Source: Timema cristinae (Eukaryota > Arthropoda > Insecta > Phasmatodea > Timematidae). Taken from it: a DNA stretch of 64,000 nucleotides. The position numbers and the translations under genes are program-made. Of this stretch, positions 1 through 11,840 are shown piece after piece; the stretch's first letter is position 1; each line of letters opens with the position of its first letter. The stretch spans positions 124,001-188,000 of the forward strand of contig JBCFYV010000925.1 of the NCBI GenBank assembly GCA_039000515.1. Direction: 5' to 3'. The notes under the pieces are model-generated. The model was not told where the DNA came from. It made no database searches and saw only the letters and a program-made list of their open reading frames with translations.

Positions 1-609
1 GCTATTAGTAGGTAAGCTACACCAATCACATGTACTTGTAAGCCAACACTCATGCCATCTCTGTATTGCCCAGCGTTTCTCTTTTGTTTCAGACAGTTCT
101 TTCTGTGTGAGTCGTGTGAGCACGTGTGTTGTAGGCTATAATATGAATAGCCATTGTAATATCACCTTGTATTCTATTTCATTTAAATATATTACTTAAC
201 ACCTATAATAGTCAGAGTTTACACATATAAATAGTTTCTGGAGCATAAATTCTCAATTTGGGAGACTATTTTTTTCCAAGCTGCATTGTGTGAGATAAGC
301 TAGGCTTTAAGAAATAGTTTTAATTGCAACGTGAGTTGGACAATCTGCCTGATTCCCTCCCCAAGATCTGATGGACGCTTGATGCTTGTACCACTTCAAT
401 TTACTCTTATTATGATTATTTTCTTGTGTATTGTTAACTGTGCGCTTTTAATTACACTAGATTAATTGAATAGAATCTGTTCCTTTTATGCATTCAGAAA
501 TGTACTCATATCATTCTTAGCCCCGACATTAATATTAACTTAAATTTCTAACCATGTAGAAATTGCGATGATCTGCGGTTTGCTGTGTTTTGATGGTTCA
601 TTACAATTT
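1..609. other. AT-rich stretch, no gene seen
   Basis: No open frame of useful length, no transposon termini and no RNA gene could be recognised here. Confidence 0.6.
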
Positions 610-985
610 GAGGACCACCTTTGTGGTCAGAGGTTCTGGCTACAGACCCGGAGGTCTCGGGTTTGATTCCCGGCGCTTCCAGATTTTCTGAGAGAAGTCT
701 TTCCAGATTATCTGGGAAGCAGTGTGTATGGAATGGGCTGGACTCAGCCTCTTGTGGATAAATAATTATATACTCAAATTAAGTATTAATGGCTCCAAGT
801 TTAATGGCTGGAGGCATCGTTGAGATGACCATTCACACCCTCTATACGCAAGAGTAGGCACTAATTCGCCAAACAGTTTGGAAGCCACTTGGCAGGTATA
901 GACTGAATGCAGGCTGACACCATGGAGTCACTTTTATTACATTATGAGTGTATGGTAATCATCTTTATGGATACATAAAAAAAAA
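610..985 (+). mobile_element. tRNA-derived SINE-like repeat (family C)
   Basis: A B-box-like segment at about 659-673 (GGTTTGATTCCCGG) follows a plausible A-box region at about 621-640 at tRNA-like spacing, and the sequence ends in an A-run at 977-985. This is the layout of an RNA polymerase III-transcribed SINE: tRNA-like head, unrelated body, A-rich tail. I found no clear target duplication. A related B-box context may occur near 58,290. It could instead be a lone tRNA pseudogene with chance downstream sequence. Confidence 0.45.
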
Positions 986-3900
986 GAGAGAATATGGGAG
1001 TAAGGGGATGGGGGAGGCCTTAAAATTTCCTATGATAACATATGGTTAAGGGGAAATAATAAATGTACCACTGTTCTATAGGCAGACATATTCAAATATT
1101 TCCCTTGAAATAGTCCCTTGACGTCCTTGGACAACGGTGGTTGAGGGTCCTTGGCCCCCAAATTTCCCCTGCAACTTTTATAATACAGAAGACCTATTAA
1201 TTTTCTCAGAACACGCCACGGATTTATTGCAGCAAACTTTAGTATACTTTAACATGATTCACAAAACTAACACAATAAGCTAACTGATCCATTATGGCCA
1301 CCTCTTGTATACCATATATCCATCATCAAACTATAAACGACTGATTTATGAAGATTTCTCAAAATTCAATTTTGACCCAAAAACTTTTTCATTTTAGTAT
1401 TAAATTTTTTAGACAAAAACATATCCAGTGAATATCTCTTCTCGTACCCGTGTCACAATACAACGCACACTTTTCTCTGAGAAGGGACATCTGGAGTGGG
1501 GACACTTCTTCACCTCAAACTTTTATAGGATTGGGGAAAACATCATCGTTTCAAATTGGTGAAAGTCCATAATGGTGCAAGAAGTTGTATTACGTTCCCC
1601 CAAAGAAAATCACGCCCCAAACCGAATACAAATTGTGGGCCTCCTTTGGGGACCCGTCGGCCCATTCTGGTCGGCGATCGCCGACTAGACGACCTGACCA
1701 GGCCGACGCTGAATACTACCAAAATTAATCTCTAAACTATAAAAGTGTTGTTTTGAGCTTATTAGTGTTAAGCTAGTTTGATTTACATAATTGTTTCTAT
1801 AATATACAGCCAAATGTCCTATAATACATTTTTCTATTGTTTTAATTAGAATACTATTGTAGTCTCTCAATAATTTATTAATGGTTGATATGTTAAGTGT
1901 AGTGTTTGAATAAAAAAAGGTCATTTAATGTGATGGAGGAGTCCGTAACACAGGTTGGGTACGTGTTATGTAAGTTGAAACCCTTTGTTAGGTAAGTTAC
2001 TTGGTACATGCTGACGTCATTAGTGTTCATGTTGACTTTGACATTAAAATAAAATCACCTAGAAAAAAAGAAGGAATATATTGTCATACCACCATTTCTT
2101 TGTCTAAGGCATTAAGGAAGTTAATTAAGCTACACTGGGGAGGTTTGTAATAACCTATTCCAATATATTTGTATTTGTCTATTCTGTTTAATTCAACAAG
2201 AATGAAATAGTTTTAACTGTTTACAATGTTTATAAAACTGTGAGTTAAAGGCAGATGTACATATATTGCAAGGCCTCCCCATGTACCATCAAGTTAAATG
2301 GAATCGGGAGAGAGCAGACAGTCACACACTTATCAACCCAATTCCAAGTGCCAGTACTAAATCACGAATCTGAATTATTTGGTATTGTGCACCGTAAAAA
2401 AAAATATTTCTAAGCTGAAATAAAATTTAATGGGATTAGAAGGATATTGAATATCTAATAATAGGAATATCTGTAGAGTTAATTCTGGGTGTATACAAGT
2501 GATCGGTATTAATGAAAGTGATTGAAACTAGCAGTAGGCTTATTCTTTAAGAAGGAAAATAGGATTAGATTGCTTTTAGATACTAATGATGGAGAAAGAA
2601 GTAAGTTGTTCCTAGTGTATTAGGCTTATTACTTGAGACAACTTTATAATTAAAACGAATTTCGTCTAACTTCATACAACAAATTTCCATCTATACCTAC
2701 TGAAATTCACCCAACCAAAGCAGAACTTTTCTCATCTGGCAGAGGAAAGACCCTGCAAGCCTCACTGAACAATGATCAGGCTCTGCTAGAAATATTTTAC
2801 CTTTAGGTTAGATAACCCGTTATAGAAAGTGTAGGTAGTTCTTCATTATCAGGGCCTTCCTGGCTTAACCTTACTACAAACAACTAGAATTTTTCCTCCT
2901 TCAATTCCAACGCAAACGACAATGGTATTAAAATATAAATTTAATGAAATTACTCGGAAATTTATGTGACTATGAAAAGCGCATAGGTCTCCTGTCTAAT
3001 CTACTATAGGAACTTTAATTTGTTTATATAATAATACATTTTGTCGTGTTTTACTATAGGAGCTTAGCAGGCTGTGTACAATTTTCATCATATACTACCT
3101 ACGTTACCAAAATTAGTTTTAAAACTACTTTAGTTAAATAATGTAGTTATCCCATTTCCAAATTTGAGAGTTGGCCAGGCTACAGATGTTAAGTTCCACA
3201 TCTGAGAAGAAACCCAATCCAGCAGTATCCAGACAAAGCTTCGTTTGTTTGTGAACTATACGTCCATCCTGAAATAAAAATGAAAATTACTAATAGAAAA
3301 TATTTTTTTTATATATATATATGTGAGGCACTACACGAAAGCAGTCTATATATTATAATAAAAGTATAAAGGTTTGCTGTACAGTACATCGTTAGTAAAC
3401 TTATACTTATTGATACCTGGCATTAAATAGGAGCCACCTTGAACTAGTACATTTGTATATAGCAAACATTTTTTAAATATGGATACCAAAATTATTTCAA
3501 ACATTTTAAAGTGTGTGTTTGACAAACACATTAGCTGAGTCAACTCTTCTTCATTCGAATTTTATTTACGAAATAACCCTGAGATGTACTTTACATAGCT
3601 TTTTAACAAATATAATTTGTAAATATAATGTATCAAATAAATACAACTCAAGGGTGATGTTCGCTGTGCAAATGCTGTTCAATTCATAATATAATTTTTC
3701 GTAGTTTCAAAAATAAACTATTCTATAAATACTTAGTTAAAAAACAATACTTATGAGTCTACTGCCACATTTTTTGTAGGGCAACAGGAAATCACCCCCA
3801 AAAAACAGTACGTATGATCATCCTATATAATACATTGCCCGGTTCCCTGAGATATAAGAAGTACAACATAACTAGTGCCGTCTCTATCTGTTGAATACCT

Positions 3901-4338
3901 TTTAAGTTTACTGGCAAGAGACAGACATACTATTATTATATGAATATATACGTTCTTTAATATATAATGTAACGAGATCACGGTCTGACTATGAAGCCAG
4001 CGCATTTGTAATTGATTTGCCTTTACAGTTCTATCTCTCCATCCTTGTTAGGTAGGTAGCTAGGCCAGCTTTACAGCTAGGTGGTTTAGTGGCGGAGGGA
4101 GGGGGTGAGCTTACATGAAAGGGAAGTTATAAATATAGAAGAGACTGGGTTCACTTTCTTTGAATCCAGTATTCTGGAAATGGAGACTTCCATTAGACTT
4201 TTACGGTGACCCCTATTTATGCAAGGCTGGTGGCCAGCAAGGTGATCTCAGTCAGAACCCAGGCTAGTGTAGTGAGTGGACCAGCGTGTTGGGTGAGGGC
4301 CGTTAAAATGGAGGATTTACATGAATGACACAGGTTAC
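986..4338. other. Long AT-rich stretch without recognisable gene
   Basis: About 3.3 kb with only short, non-conserved open frames. It holds a short (AT)n run near 3310-3322 and a 16-bp perfect palindrome at 1670-1685 (GTCGGCGATCGCCGAC). Nothing identifiable as host exon, transposase or RNA gene was seen. Confidence 0.55.
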
Positions 4339-4346
4339 GTAGACAC
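4339..4346. repeat. 8-bp target site duplication, left copy
   Basis: GTAGACAC directly precedes the element end TAGGGTGACCG and is repeated exactly at 8227-8234, directly after the other end. This fixes the element boundaries. Confidence 0.92.
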
Positions 4347-4692
4347 TAGGGTGACCGCAAAAAATCGATGTCGGAATTTTGTTCGTCTGGACCCCACAAA
4401 ACGATTCCCCTTTCCAGATATTGAGATAGCCGAAATTTGAGCTCGATTAAACGACGTTAACCCGTGCCGCTCGTCGCTCAAAGTTTGAAAAAATCCAAAT
4501 TTTTTGCCAAAAAGCTGACATATGGAGCCATAACTCCAGAACGGTAAATAATAAAAACACGCTTAATATCTCAAAAGAAAGCTAATGTTGTTCTTCAAAA
4601 TTTATATTCTATACATAATTGTTGTTATTTTAAGTCAAACAGAGTTACAACAGCATTTGACCCCAAAAATGTGACCTGGTACCATTAGGAGC
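4347..4692 (+). repeat. Left terminal inverted repeat
   Basis: Matches the reverse complement of 7875-8226 almost base for base from TGTCGGAATTTTG inward to the inner edge near ATTAGGAGC. The outermost ~20 bp differ because the right arm carries an extra C-rich segment. Confidence 0.92.
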
Positions 4693-5158
4693 CAGTTTGG
4701 GAGTATTCTAGGAATTTTACGGGTTTTTACATAATGTGTCTCGGAATTAACATTTTTTTGTTAAAAAGTATTTTGGAACTTAATTTTCAAACATAATGAG
4801 CCTTTTGTTCAAATTTAATCTTTTATTATAAGGGGATTACCTGACTAGTTTACCAAAGAAAGACCCGTTTGACAGGTGAAAAGGAGGGTGAATCTAATTT
4901 ATATTTTAGGGATGGTGATTTTACTTCAGCGTACAACCGACCTTTTATTTATTCAGTTTAGTTTCTAAAGTGCCTTTGAGCTGGTTATATCGAACAATTA
5001 TCTAGTGAAGATATTTTAACGTATTTTTTTTCCAAGTGTGTGTGTTATTGTTTTTATAACTATTATAGTATTATTTTAAAAGACATTTGAAAACATTTTA
5101 TTGAAATTAAAATTTGTAATATATTTTGTTAACTGTTATTTACCTATTGGACTCTGAA

Positions 5159-7652
5159 ATGGCATTCACATCAGGTGTACAAAGCCGGACCAAGGATAAA
5201 ATATTTCTTGTGGGCTATCCCATTCACCAGATCACCGGTTGTAAACTACCCTCAAATCGTCAAGTTTTGTGTGTTTTATTTTATAATTTACGTGCTGTGA
5301 AATTAACTGTAAGAGAATCAGCAAAACTTGCCATACGAGAAGTGTTCATTTTTTGGGAGAAAGCTGGAATCCCGACTAAACATGAGCAAGATGCAATTAC
5401 TAAGCTGGAAAAACTTCACGCCGAGTGGAGAACTCTTCAAAAAGACCGGATGAAAACATCGGAAACGGTCAAGAACAAATTTAAACAGTTTGTTGAAAAG
5501 TTGGATGATCTCTTTGATATTGCTCAACAAGATGCCTTGGCTCTGATGAAATCGGAAGAAGATAAGGCGTTTCTCGTGAAACAGAGGCAGAAGGGCCGCC
5601 CAGGTTCCATGACTGGAGTGGATCTCAAGTTGTCTCGAGCTGAAGAAATCAAGGCGCAAAAGGAACTTGCAAAAATGAACCGACAAATCCAAGAAGAAAC
5701 TTTATATATTGGTGAGTTTATTATTATTATTATTCTAAAAAATAGATAAATAATAGATAATAGATATTTTTTAAATAATACCTATTGATAATTAGAAGTA
5801 GGTAATTTATTACCTATGTATTATTACTATTCTGCTAAAACGACTAGTTTCTATAGTCTTTTTTTCTCTTTCTTTTGTTGCTTCTTAGAGACGGATGATG
5901 AAGACAAGTTCGAAGAAGGAGAAGAAGAAGAGGACACTGAAGAGGATAGCATCTACCAGGAACTTGAGAGCTTGGAGGAAATGGACATCCCTGAAGAAGC
6001 TGTAGAAGATCCAGGACCATCTGAGAGCAAGAGGATGAAAGTTTCATTTGCAAGGGCCGTTAAAGAGATTTTAAACATGAAATTTTCCATTTTGTTAAAT
6101 CGATGTAAGGTATCCGACAGAAATGCCACGAGAATTTTAATAGCTACTCTAGAAGCACTAAACCTTGACCCTCTTGAGTACAAAGTCTCGAAAACTGTAT
6201 TACATTATAGAAGGCAAATGTTCAGCGAACAATATACTAAAATAATTTTTGATAAAGTAAACATTCCTGAAAAGAGCCCGTGGTTGTCCATTGGGACGGT
6301 AAACTTTTACTGGGTGTTTTAAAAAATGAACAATGTGAGCGATTAGCTATTGCTATTTCATATGGCGAAAAGGAACAGCTGCTGGGAGTTCCTGTAACAG
6401 CAAACAGCTCTGGAGAGTAGCAAGCCGTAGCCGTATATGAATGCCTACATGAATGGGGTCTTCCCAACACCGTCAAGGCGATGTGCTTCGACACTAAAGC
6501 ATCCAACACGGGAAGACTCAAAGGAGCATGCGTCATATTGGAGCAAATGTTAGGAAGAGAATTGTTATATCTAGCTTGCCGTCACCATATCTTGGAAATT
6601 CTGTTAAGAGGCGTATTCGACACAAAAATGGGATCAACCACTGGACCTCATCCAGACATTTTTAATAGATTCCTCACTGCGTGGCCCAAGATAGACAAAG
6701 GAAACTACGACACAGGTATCAGTGACAATCTAATACAAAAGCAGCTAACTCCAGAAGTAATTGCAAATGTTACTGCTGAATTAGAGACCAAATTAACTGA
6801 TAGCCACCCCAGAGATGACTAAAAGGAGCTATTGCAGTTGGTTCTCGTATTTGTTGGAGCACTAGACGGCAATGTTGTGGATTTTAGAACTCCAGGAGCC
6901 ATTCATCACGCTAGGTGGATGGCAAAGGCTATTTACTGCTTAAAAATGTTCATTTTTCGTCGTCAATTTAAGATGTCTAAAGAAGAAGAAAGTTCTGTGC
7001 GTGTCATTTCTGTTTCCTAGTTAAAATTTATTGTAAAGCTTGGTTCAATACTTCAAAAGTTTATCTTGCACCAAAGCAAGATTTAGTTATTTTGCATAGT
7101 CTGTTAGACTATAAAGAATGTGACAACGACATTGCAGAAATAGCCCTGACCAAATTTTCGAACCATTTGTGGTATTTGAATGTAGAGTTGGTGGGATTAT
7201 CTTTTTTTGATCCCACCATTACAGACGATGAAAAGTTGTTAATGGCTAATAAATTGCTCAGTAGCACAGATGAATCATCAGAGCACGCTAGGGTCGTAAA
7301 TCCAAAAGTTAGGAAAGAAAAATTAAAAGAGGTAGTTGATGGAGGATTGGTAAATTTACTTACCAAAGAAACGTTTACATTCTTTAACCGATTTAATATA
7401 AAAACAGATTTCCTAAGACAACATCCAAACACCTGGCCTCAAAATAATGACTTCCAAGAAGGATTGAAAATTGTCAAAACATTTAAAGTAGTTAATGATA
7501 TGGCTGAGCGTGGTGTTAAATTAATAACCAACTTTAACAACCTTCTGACAAAAGATGAAGGCCAAAAGCAATATTTCCTGCAAGTTGCAAGCAAATGGCA
7601 AGCATTATATCCTGACGTTTCAAAAACTACTTTAACAAAAGCTCTAGAATAG
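5159..7652 (+). pseudogene. Broken transposase of the 4.3-8.2 kb element
   Basis: Start chosen at the ATG at 5159 (MAFTSGVQ). Exon 1 ends at 5711; after a 177-bp intron the frame resumes in phase at 5889 in an acidic stretch (ETDDEDKFEEG). The chain is then broken by a frameshift near 6293, TAG at 6418, TAA at 6820 and a frameshift near 7015; the last intact block is 7092-7652. Candidate catalytic features are WDGK at ~6294 (first acidic position, right at a frameshift), MCFDTKASNTG from 6481 (second aspartate) and CRHH at ~6577, a C-x2-H motif known from hAT-like RNase H-fold transposases. The block HHARWMAKAIY lies at about 6905-6937. An AATAAA signal lies at 7754. It should have bound the TIRs and cut DNA in the nucleus; this copy cannot encode a full protein. 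Confidence 0.85.
5712..5888 (+). other. Phase-1 spliceosomal intron in the transposase
   Basis: The donor reads G|GTGAGT at 5711-5717 and the acceptor follows a pyrimidine-rich tract ending CTTCTTAG at 5888. Joining leaves G + AG = GAG, keeping the frame between TLYI and TDDEDK, while the intron itself contains stops in that frame. Confidence 0.8.
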
Positions 7653-7874
7653 ATTAGATAACTATGTAAAATTATCAACTCATGTAGGTACTACGTCTGT
7701 ATCTTTTCTGTGTCTGTTTTGTATGTATTATATACCTGATTTTTATATTTTAAAATAAAAAATGTCATTAGACTTATCAGTTTTACTTGTTTTTTAATTA
7801 TATTTCTACTTTAAACTCAAAAATGTACAAAAAAAAGCAAAATTTATCACTTAATAACAAAATATACGAAGTAT

Positions 7875-8226
7875 GCTCCTAGTGTTACCAGGTCACGTTT
7901 TTGGGACTAAAGGCTGTTGTAACTCTGTTTGACTTAAAATAACAACAATTATGTATAAAATATAAATTTTGAAGAACAACATTAGCTTTCTTTTGAGATA
8001 TTAAGCGTGTTTTTATTATTTACCGTTCTGGCTCCATATGTCAGCTTTTTGGCAAAAAATTTGGATTTTTTTCAAACTTTGAGCGACGAGCGGCACGGGT
8101 TAACGTCGTTTAATCGAGCTCAAATTTCGGCTATCTCAATATCTGGAAAGGGAAATCGTTTTGTGGGGTCCAGACGAACAAAATTCCGACATTTTTTTCC
8201 CCCCTCTATGAGATCCGGTCACTCTA
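7875..8226 (-). repeat. Right terminal inverted repeat
   Basis: Reverse complement of the left arm. It lacks eight bases present in the left arm after GGAGCC, probably a slip between short direct repeats, and carries extra C-rich sequence close to the terminus. Confidence 0.92.
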
Positions 8227-8234
8227 GTAGACAC
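8227..8234. repeat. 8-bp target site duplication, right copy
   Basis: GTAGACAC, identical to 4339-4346. Confidence 0.92.
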
Positions 8235-8633
8235 CTTCCGTGAACTGTGTAGTGATGGACATTATAAGAGACTAATATTTAAATTAGGTAGTTTGTATTT
8301 TTATCAATTAGCTGTTTATTTTATTTTATTTTATTCAATTTCATGCTTATATATTTATTAATTTACATACTTAATGATGACTTTTAATTTTTAATTCATT
8401 GACTTTAAATTTAAACTAAATGTATGGGTTTAATTTAATGTTAATAATAAAAACCTTGAATATTTCGTGTGTTTTCAATCGCGTTTAACCAAAAACCTAC
8501 CCAAATATTCTTTAGATAACTCGCGGTTCACACGGTGACGTGTGGATGGTTCATGACCCCCTGGTCAGCGTTATATTGGTGTTGGGAGTGGTAGATTGCC
8601 AGCTGTATTGATTGGTTTGTGATTGCGGAAGAG
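8235..8633. other. AT-rich spacer, no gene seen
   Basis: Only stop-rich AT sequence in the first 250 bases, then a somewhat GC-richer stretch leading into the next open frame. Confidence 0.5.
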
Positions 8634-8730
8634 ATGACCGTGGATTCTCAGTGTGTGTCGGCAGATGATATTCAATATTTAGCAACTCTAATCAAAGCCC
8701 AGATGACGTAGTACATAATTTAAAAACAGG

Positions 8731-8860
8731 ATATTGGATCAAACTACATCATTGAACATCAATATGGCGGAACAAATGGCATAGTTGGAGAGATTGTTTT
8801 CGGAATAGACCACATCGTTGGTGAGTATGATTTTGGAACAAATAACATCATTAAAAGAAG
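8731..8860 (+). repeat. About four copies of a 33-bp repeat
   Basis: Four successive segments share GGAAcAAAt..CATCaTTggagag at a spacing of about 32-33 bases (starts near 8731, 8766, 8801, 8834). In the frame beginning at 8764 the repeat gives an 11-residue pattern (SEQTTSLVSMI, LEQITSLKEGM) of the kind found in coiled coils. The period of 33 keeps the frame, which argues that it once was protein-coding. Confidence 0.5.
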
Positions 8861-9432
8861 GCATGACCAGCATGCAATAGTGCCAATAATTAACAATATG
8901 TGTTCTCGAAAAAAAAAGTGGACACGGTGGAGTCGATGTCAATACAGATGAGATGCTTTCACAGTCAGCAAGTAGAAACAGGATGCAGCAGGCGGTAAAG
9001 CTGGAAAGGCCAGAAATAGAACCCGAGACCCAACAGTTTCCTGAGAATGGAAACTGATGCCCACAAGCAAGATCAGGTACTGTTGCCAGATATGATTCAA
9101 TTTCATGTCGAGTCTTGTTGGGGTCGTTGTGTGAATATGCACTTGATGCTGTGGAGAGCGGTCAATTGAGTGCAGAGGGTTCTAATGAGATTCGGGGTAC
9201 TTGCTTTAAGCATGAGACGAAATCTGAAGCTGTGGGCAACGCTGCTGTTGGTGGTGACGATGTGGTTTGGGACGATACTTATAAAGATGGGAATAATGGT
9301 GGTGATAGTGACAGTGTGAATGGTTATGATGCGTGCTATGGACAAAGATATCAACTGGTGAATGGAAGAATCGACAAGAGTAGGATTAGTTTGGTTGTCA
9401 CTTCTTATTGGCTAATGTCACATACGACTTGA
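8764..9432 (+). pseudogene. Decayed open frame of unknown function, coiled-coil start
   Basis: One frame runs from the ATG at 8764 to the TGA ending at 9432 with five internal stops: TAG 8782, TAG 8806, TAG 8878, TAA 8887 and TGA 9055. All five are one C-to-T change from CAG, CAA or CGA. The first third holds the 11-residue repeats; the stretch after 9058 is acidic and glycine/aspartate-rich (DDTYKDGNNGGDSDS). I do not recognise the family. A retroelement gag is possible because the region looks coiled-coil-like and has no enzyme motif, but no zinc knuckle, protease or reverse transcriptase was seen nearby. The region is GC-richer than its surroundings, which lowers chance stops, so a chance frame remains possible. 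Confidence 0.35.
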
Positions 9433-9685
9433 TCTTGGCCATAGACAAAAGACTACAGATGAATCAAGTAGAAACTAATTTGGCAGCAAGGGTGACTAGC
9501 GTAGATAGTCGAACGACGCCGTTGTTTGTGGTAGGCTGTCCTGGACCATCTCTGGAAACTAAGGGAGTACTTTAAGGAGGAAAATGAAGTAAACGACCTC
9601 GTTTATTAGTCAACGAATTGCTAAATATAATGTACATCGAGTAGGCTAATGACCGGATGTAACGCGACAAGACAACCGTAACGAA
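9433..9685. other. Possible continuation of the decayed frame
   Basis: The frame of the preceding entry continues here but with stops at roughly random density, so coding origin cannot be shown. Confidence 0.3.
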
Positions 9686-10576
9686 CAGGGGTGACTCGAG
9701 GTAAATTTCGTGCCCAGTTGGTATTTCTTTTTGGCGCCCCCCTATACAACCGGTGGCTAATATAGTTCATTCACCATAGGAATGGTAGCAACTGACAGCT
9801 AGTAAAAACTACTAGATATACGCTTATGAAGCCATTCGCCAGGCTACATGACCTACACAACCATAATATGTTGATTTGTTGTCACTTTTGGCGGTCAAAA
9901 CGTTGACAAATACAATTTATATTTAATTGTGTTTTTTTACCGTTCTTTAAATCTTCTGCTAGCTGCCAGCTACCACATTTCCCAAGGTGATTGGACTCTG
10001 GGAAAATATGAAAATATTCCTCAAACCTAACGTAGTCTGGGCGTGTTATGAAAATAATCTGAAGGGGCAACTCCACAAATGTTAACTATACGCTATACGC
10101 TAAACTTTTCACTTTGAGATTGTTCAAAAACGGTTAGGACTACAAATAAAACTATAAGAACCTATTTTGTAGACAATGTTTTCTTCTATATTCTTATTAT
10201 AAGTTTAACAAACACTATCGCAATACAAACGGCTTACGTTAAGCTGTAATTGCAAAAAAGAAAAAAAACGCACAGTTTTTTCAAGGTGGTAAATGTAAGG
10301 TAACCTTTTGAGAGTGGCACTAAAATCTATAATTTACTCACCACAAAATTATACTAATATGTAAAATTTCATGTTAGTATCAAAAAGTAAACGATTGTTA
10401 TGCTTAGCAACGCTACTATTACGCCTAGATTATGTTAGGTTTAGAGTTGTTGGGTTTGGGGATTATTTTCATATCTTGCCTAGGCTACGTAAGTTTAGGG
10501 TTTAGCTCTGTTTAGCGCCCCCTCAAGCTGGCGCCCCGGGCAGCCACATGGTTCGCACAGCCCTTTTGCCACCCTG
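9686..10576. mobile_element. Possible non-autonomous hAT-like element
   Basis: The left edge reads CAGGGGTGAC and the right edge, on the other strand, CAGGGTGGCA, both fitting the hAT terminus pattern. The eight flanking bases (GTAACGAA and TTAATGAT) agree at only five positions, and the shared terminus is short. No coding sequence inside. Tentative. Confidence 0.3.
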
Positions 10577-10818
10577 TTAATGATGACTTTGAGTCTAACG
10601 TCCAATTAGATTTTATATTGGTTTCAACTGGAAGATGACACGAGTACAAGACAATTGGTAAGGATAATAGGCCTATCAGTTCAAGGAGTAACAGTTTTTG
10701 GGAGTACCAATGGTGAACAAAAGGGGGTCAGTCCATATGAAGTGGTCCAGAAAATAAATAAATGGTTGCTCGACCATTTTTAAAAAAATCCATTTTGTTT
10801 TCTAAACTACCCTTACAT

Positions 10819-11386
10819 GTTGGTAGTTCAAAATGACTATTATTTTATTTTTATTGTTTTTGGTTTTCGCATATTGGCCATATTTGTTTTACAAGACGCT
10901 ACATTTTTTGCAATTTTAAGGGTTTACAGAAACAAAAATATCTCGGCCTCTGTTTGATCAATCCACATTAATGAAAAATAATTTTGTTTGGAAAGTAAAG
11001 GGCTACAAGTTTGTGTATGTAGCATTTTGAAATAATCTCAATTCTAAAGGGTGAAATTTTTGCCTAAAATTCTAGCTTTTTTTAAAATAAAATCCAGTTT
11101 TCAGGGGGAAATATTTTCACTGAGGGAAAGAGTCAACAAGCTACAATTTTTTTTATACAAGTGGACATAAACTACTTGTCCTCACACATCAAGTTTCAAA
11201 CCTGAGAATTGACCCCCTTTAAAAAAAATCAAATTTTTGGAAATTTGAAAAAATTGCAATTTTCAGAGCTTAATATCTCAGGTGGGGGACGTGATAAAAA
11301 TCTGAAACTTTGTTACATAATAGTAATATATAATAGTATTATAAAAAAAATTGAGTTTGAGAATTGACTAAAAGCTGAGATATTGA
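10819..11386 (+). repeat. Left terminal inverted repeat of the 10.7-15.2 kb element
   Basis: Pairs with the reverse complement of 14641-15220, with scattered substitutions and small indels in A/T runs. The inner edge falls at the AGCTGAGATATT segment. Confidence 0.85.
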
Positions 11387-11840
11387 AAAGACAAAATTAG
11401 AAGAAAAAACCTGCACATATTAATAGGTTTGTATACAGTACCTCTACTAGATTAAATTTTATTTGTATTAAATATGTTTTTATGTGTAAAATATATTTCA
11501 AGCACATAAATACATAGGTGCTTATTATTCTACCTAAAATAATAATTAAAAACTATTACCTTATTAACAAACTAAGTTTGGTGTTTGGCAGAGAGTTGCG
11601 ATATTTCTTCGCACAATTTAGGGCTGATGTTGTGCATACGACCAGTCACAGTTGAAAGTTCCATTGGTATGATCTTGATTAAAAATTATTTGCACAGGTA
11701 CACAGGTTTTGACATCTCTTGAAATCTTAAAAGAAATTTTTGTTCCTGCTGGCTTTTATTGATGAATTTTGAAGTAATTATATCGATGCTCACTTCCTCA
11801 ATAACCCCAAGACATCATTACCCTTCATTTACACACGCAA

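Larger units (their letters stand above)
4347..8226 (+). mobile_element. 3.9-kb DNA transposon with ~350-bp TIRs
   Basis: Complete cut-and-paste element. The termini are TAGGGTGACCG and, on the opposite strand, TAGAGTGACCG, flanked by a perfect 8-bp duplication. The inverted repeats span 4347-4692 and 7875-8226 and differ, by eye, at about a dozen positions plus an 8-bp deletion, so insertion looks fairly recent. The interior holds one spliced transposase gene, now broken. The 8-bp duplication, the YARNG-like terminus and the C-x2-H motif after the second aspartate all fit hAT, but ~350-bp TIRs are long for hAT, so superfamily is tentative. P and MuDR-like groups also make 8-9-bp duplications. 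Confidence 0.9.

Noticed and set aside
1670..1685. 16-bp perfect palindrome GTCGGCGATCGCCGAC as a regulatory site
   Set aside because: Isolated, no gene nearby and no second copy seen.
5844..6536. Minus-strand open frames over the first transposase
   Set aside because: Shadows of the acidic and core segments of the plus-strand transposase.
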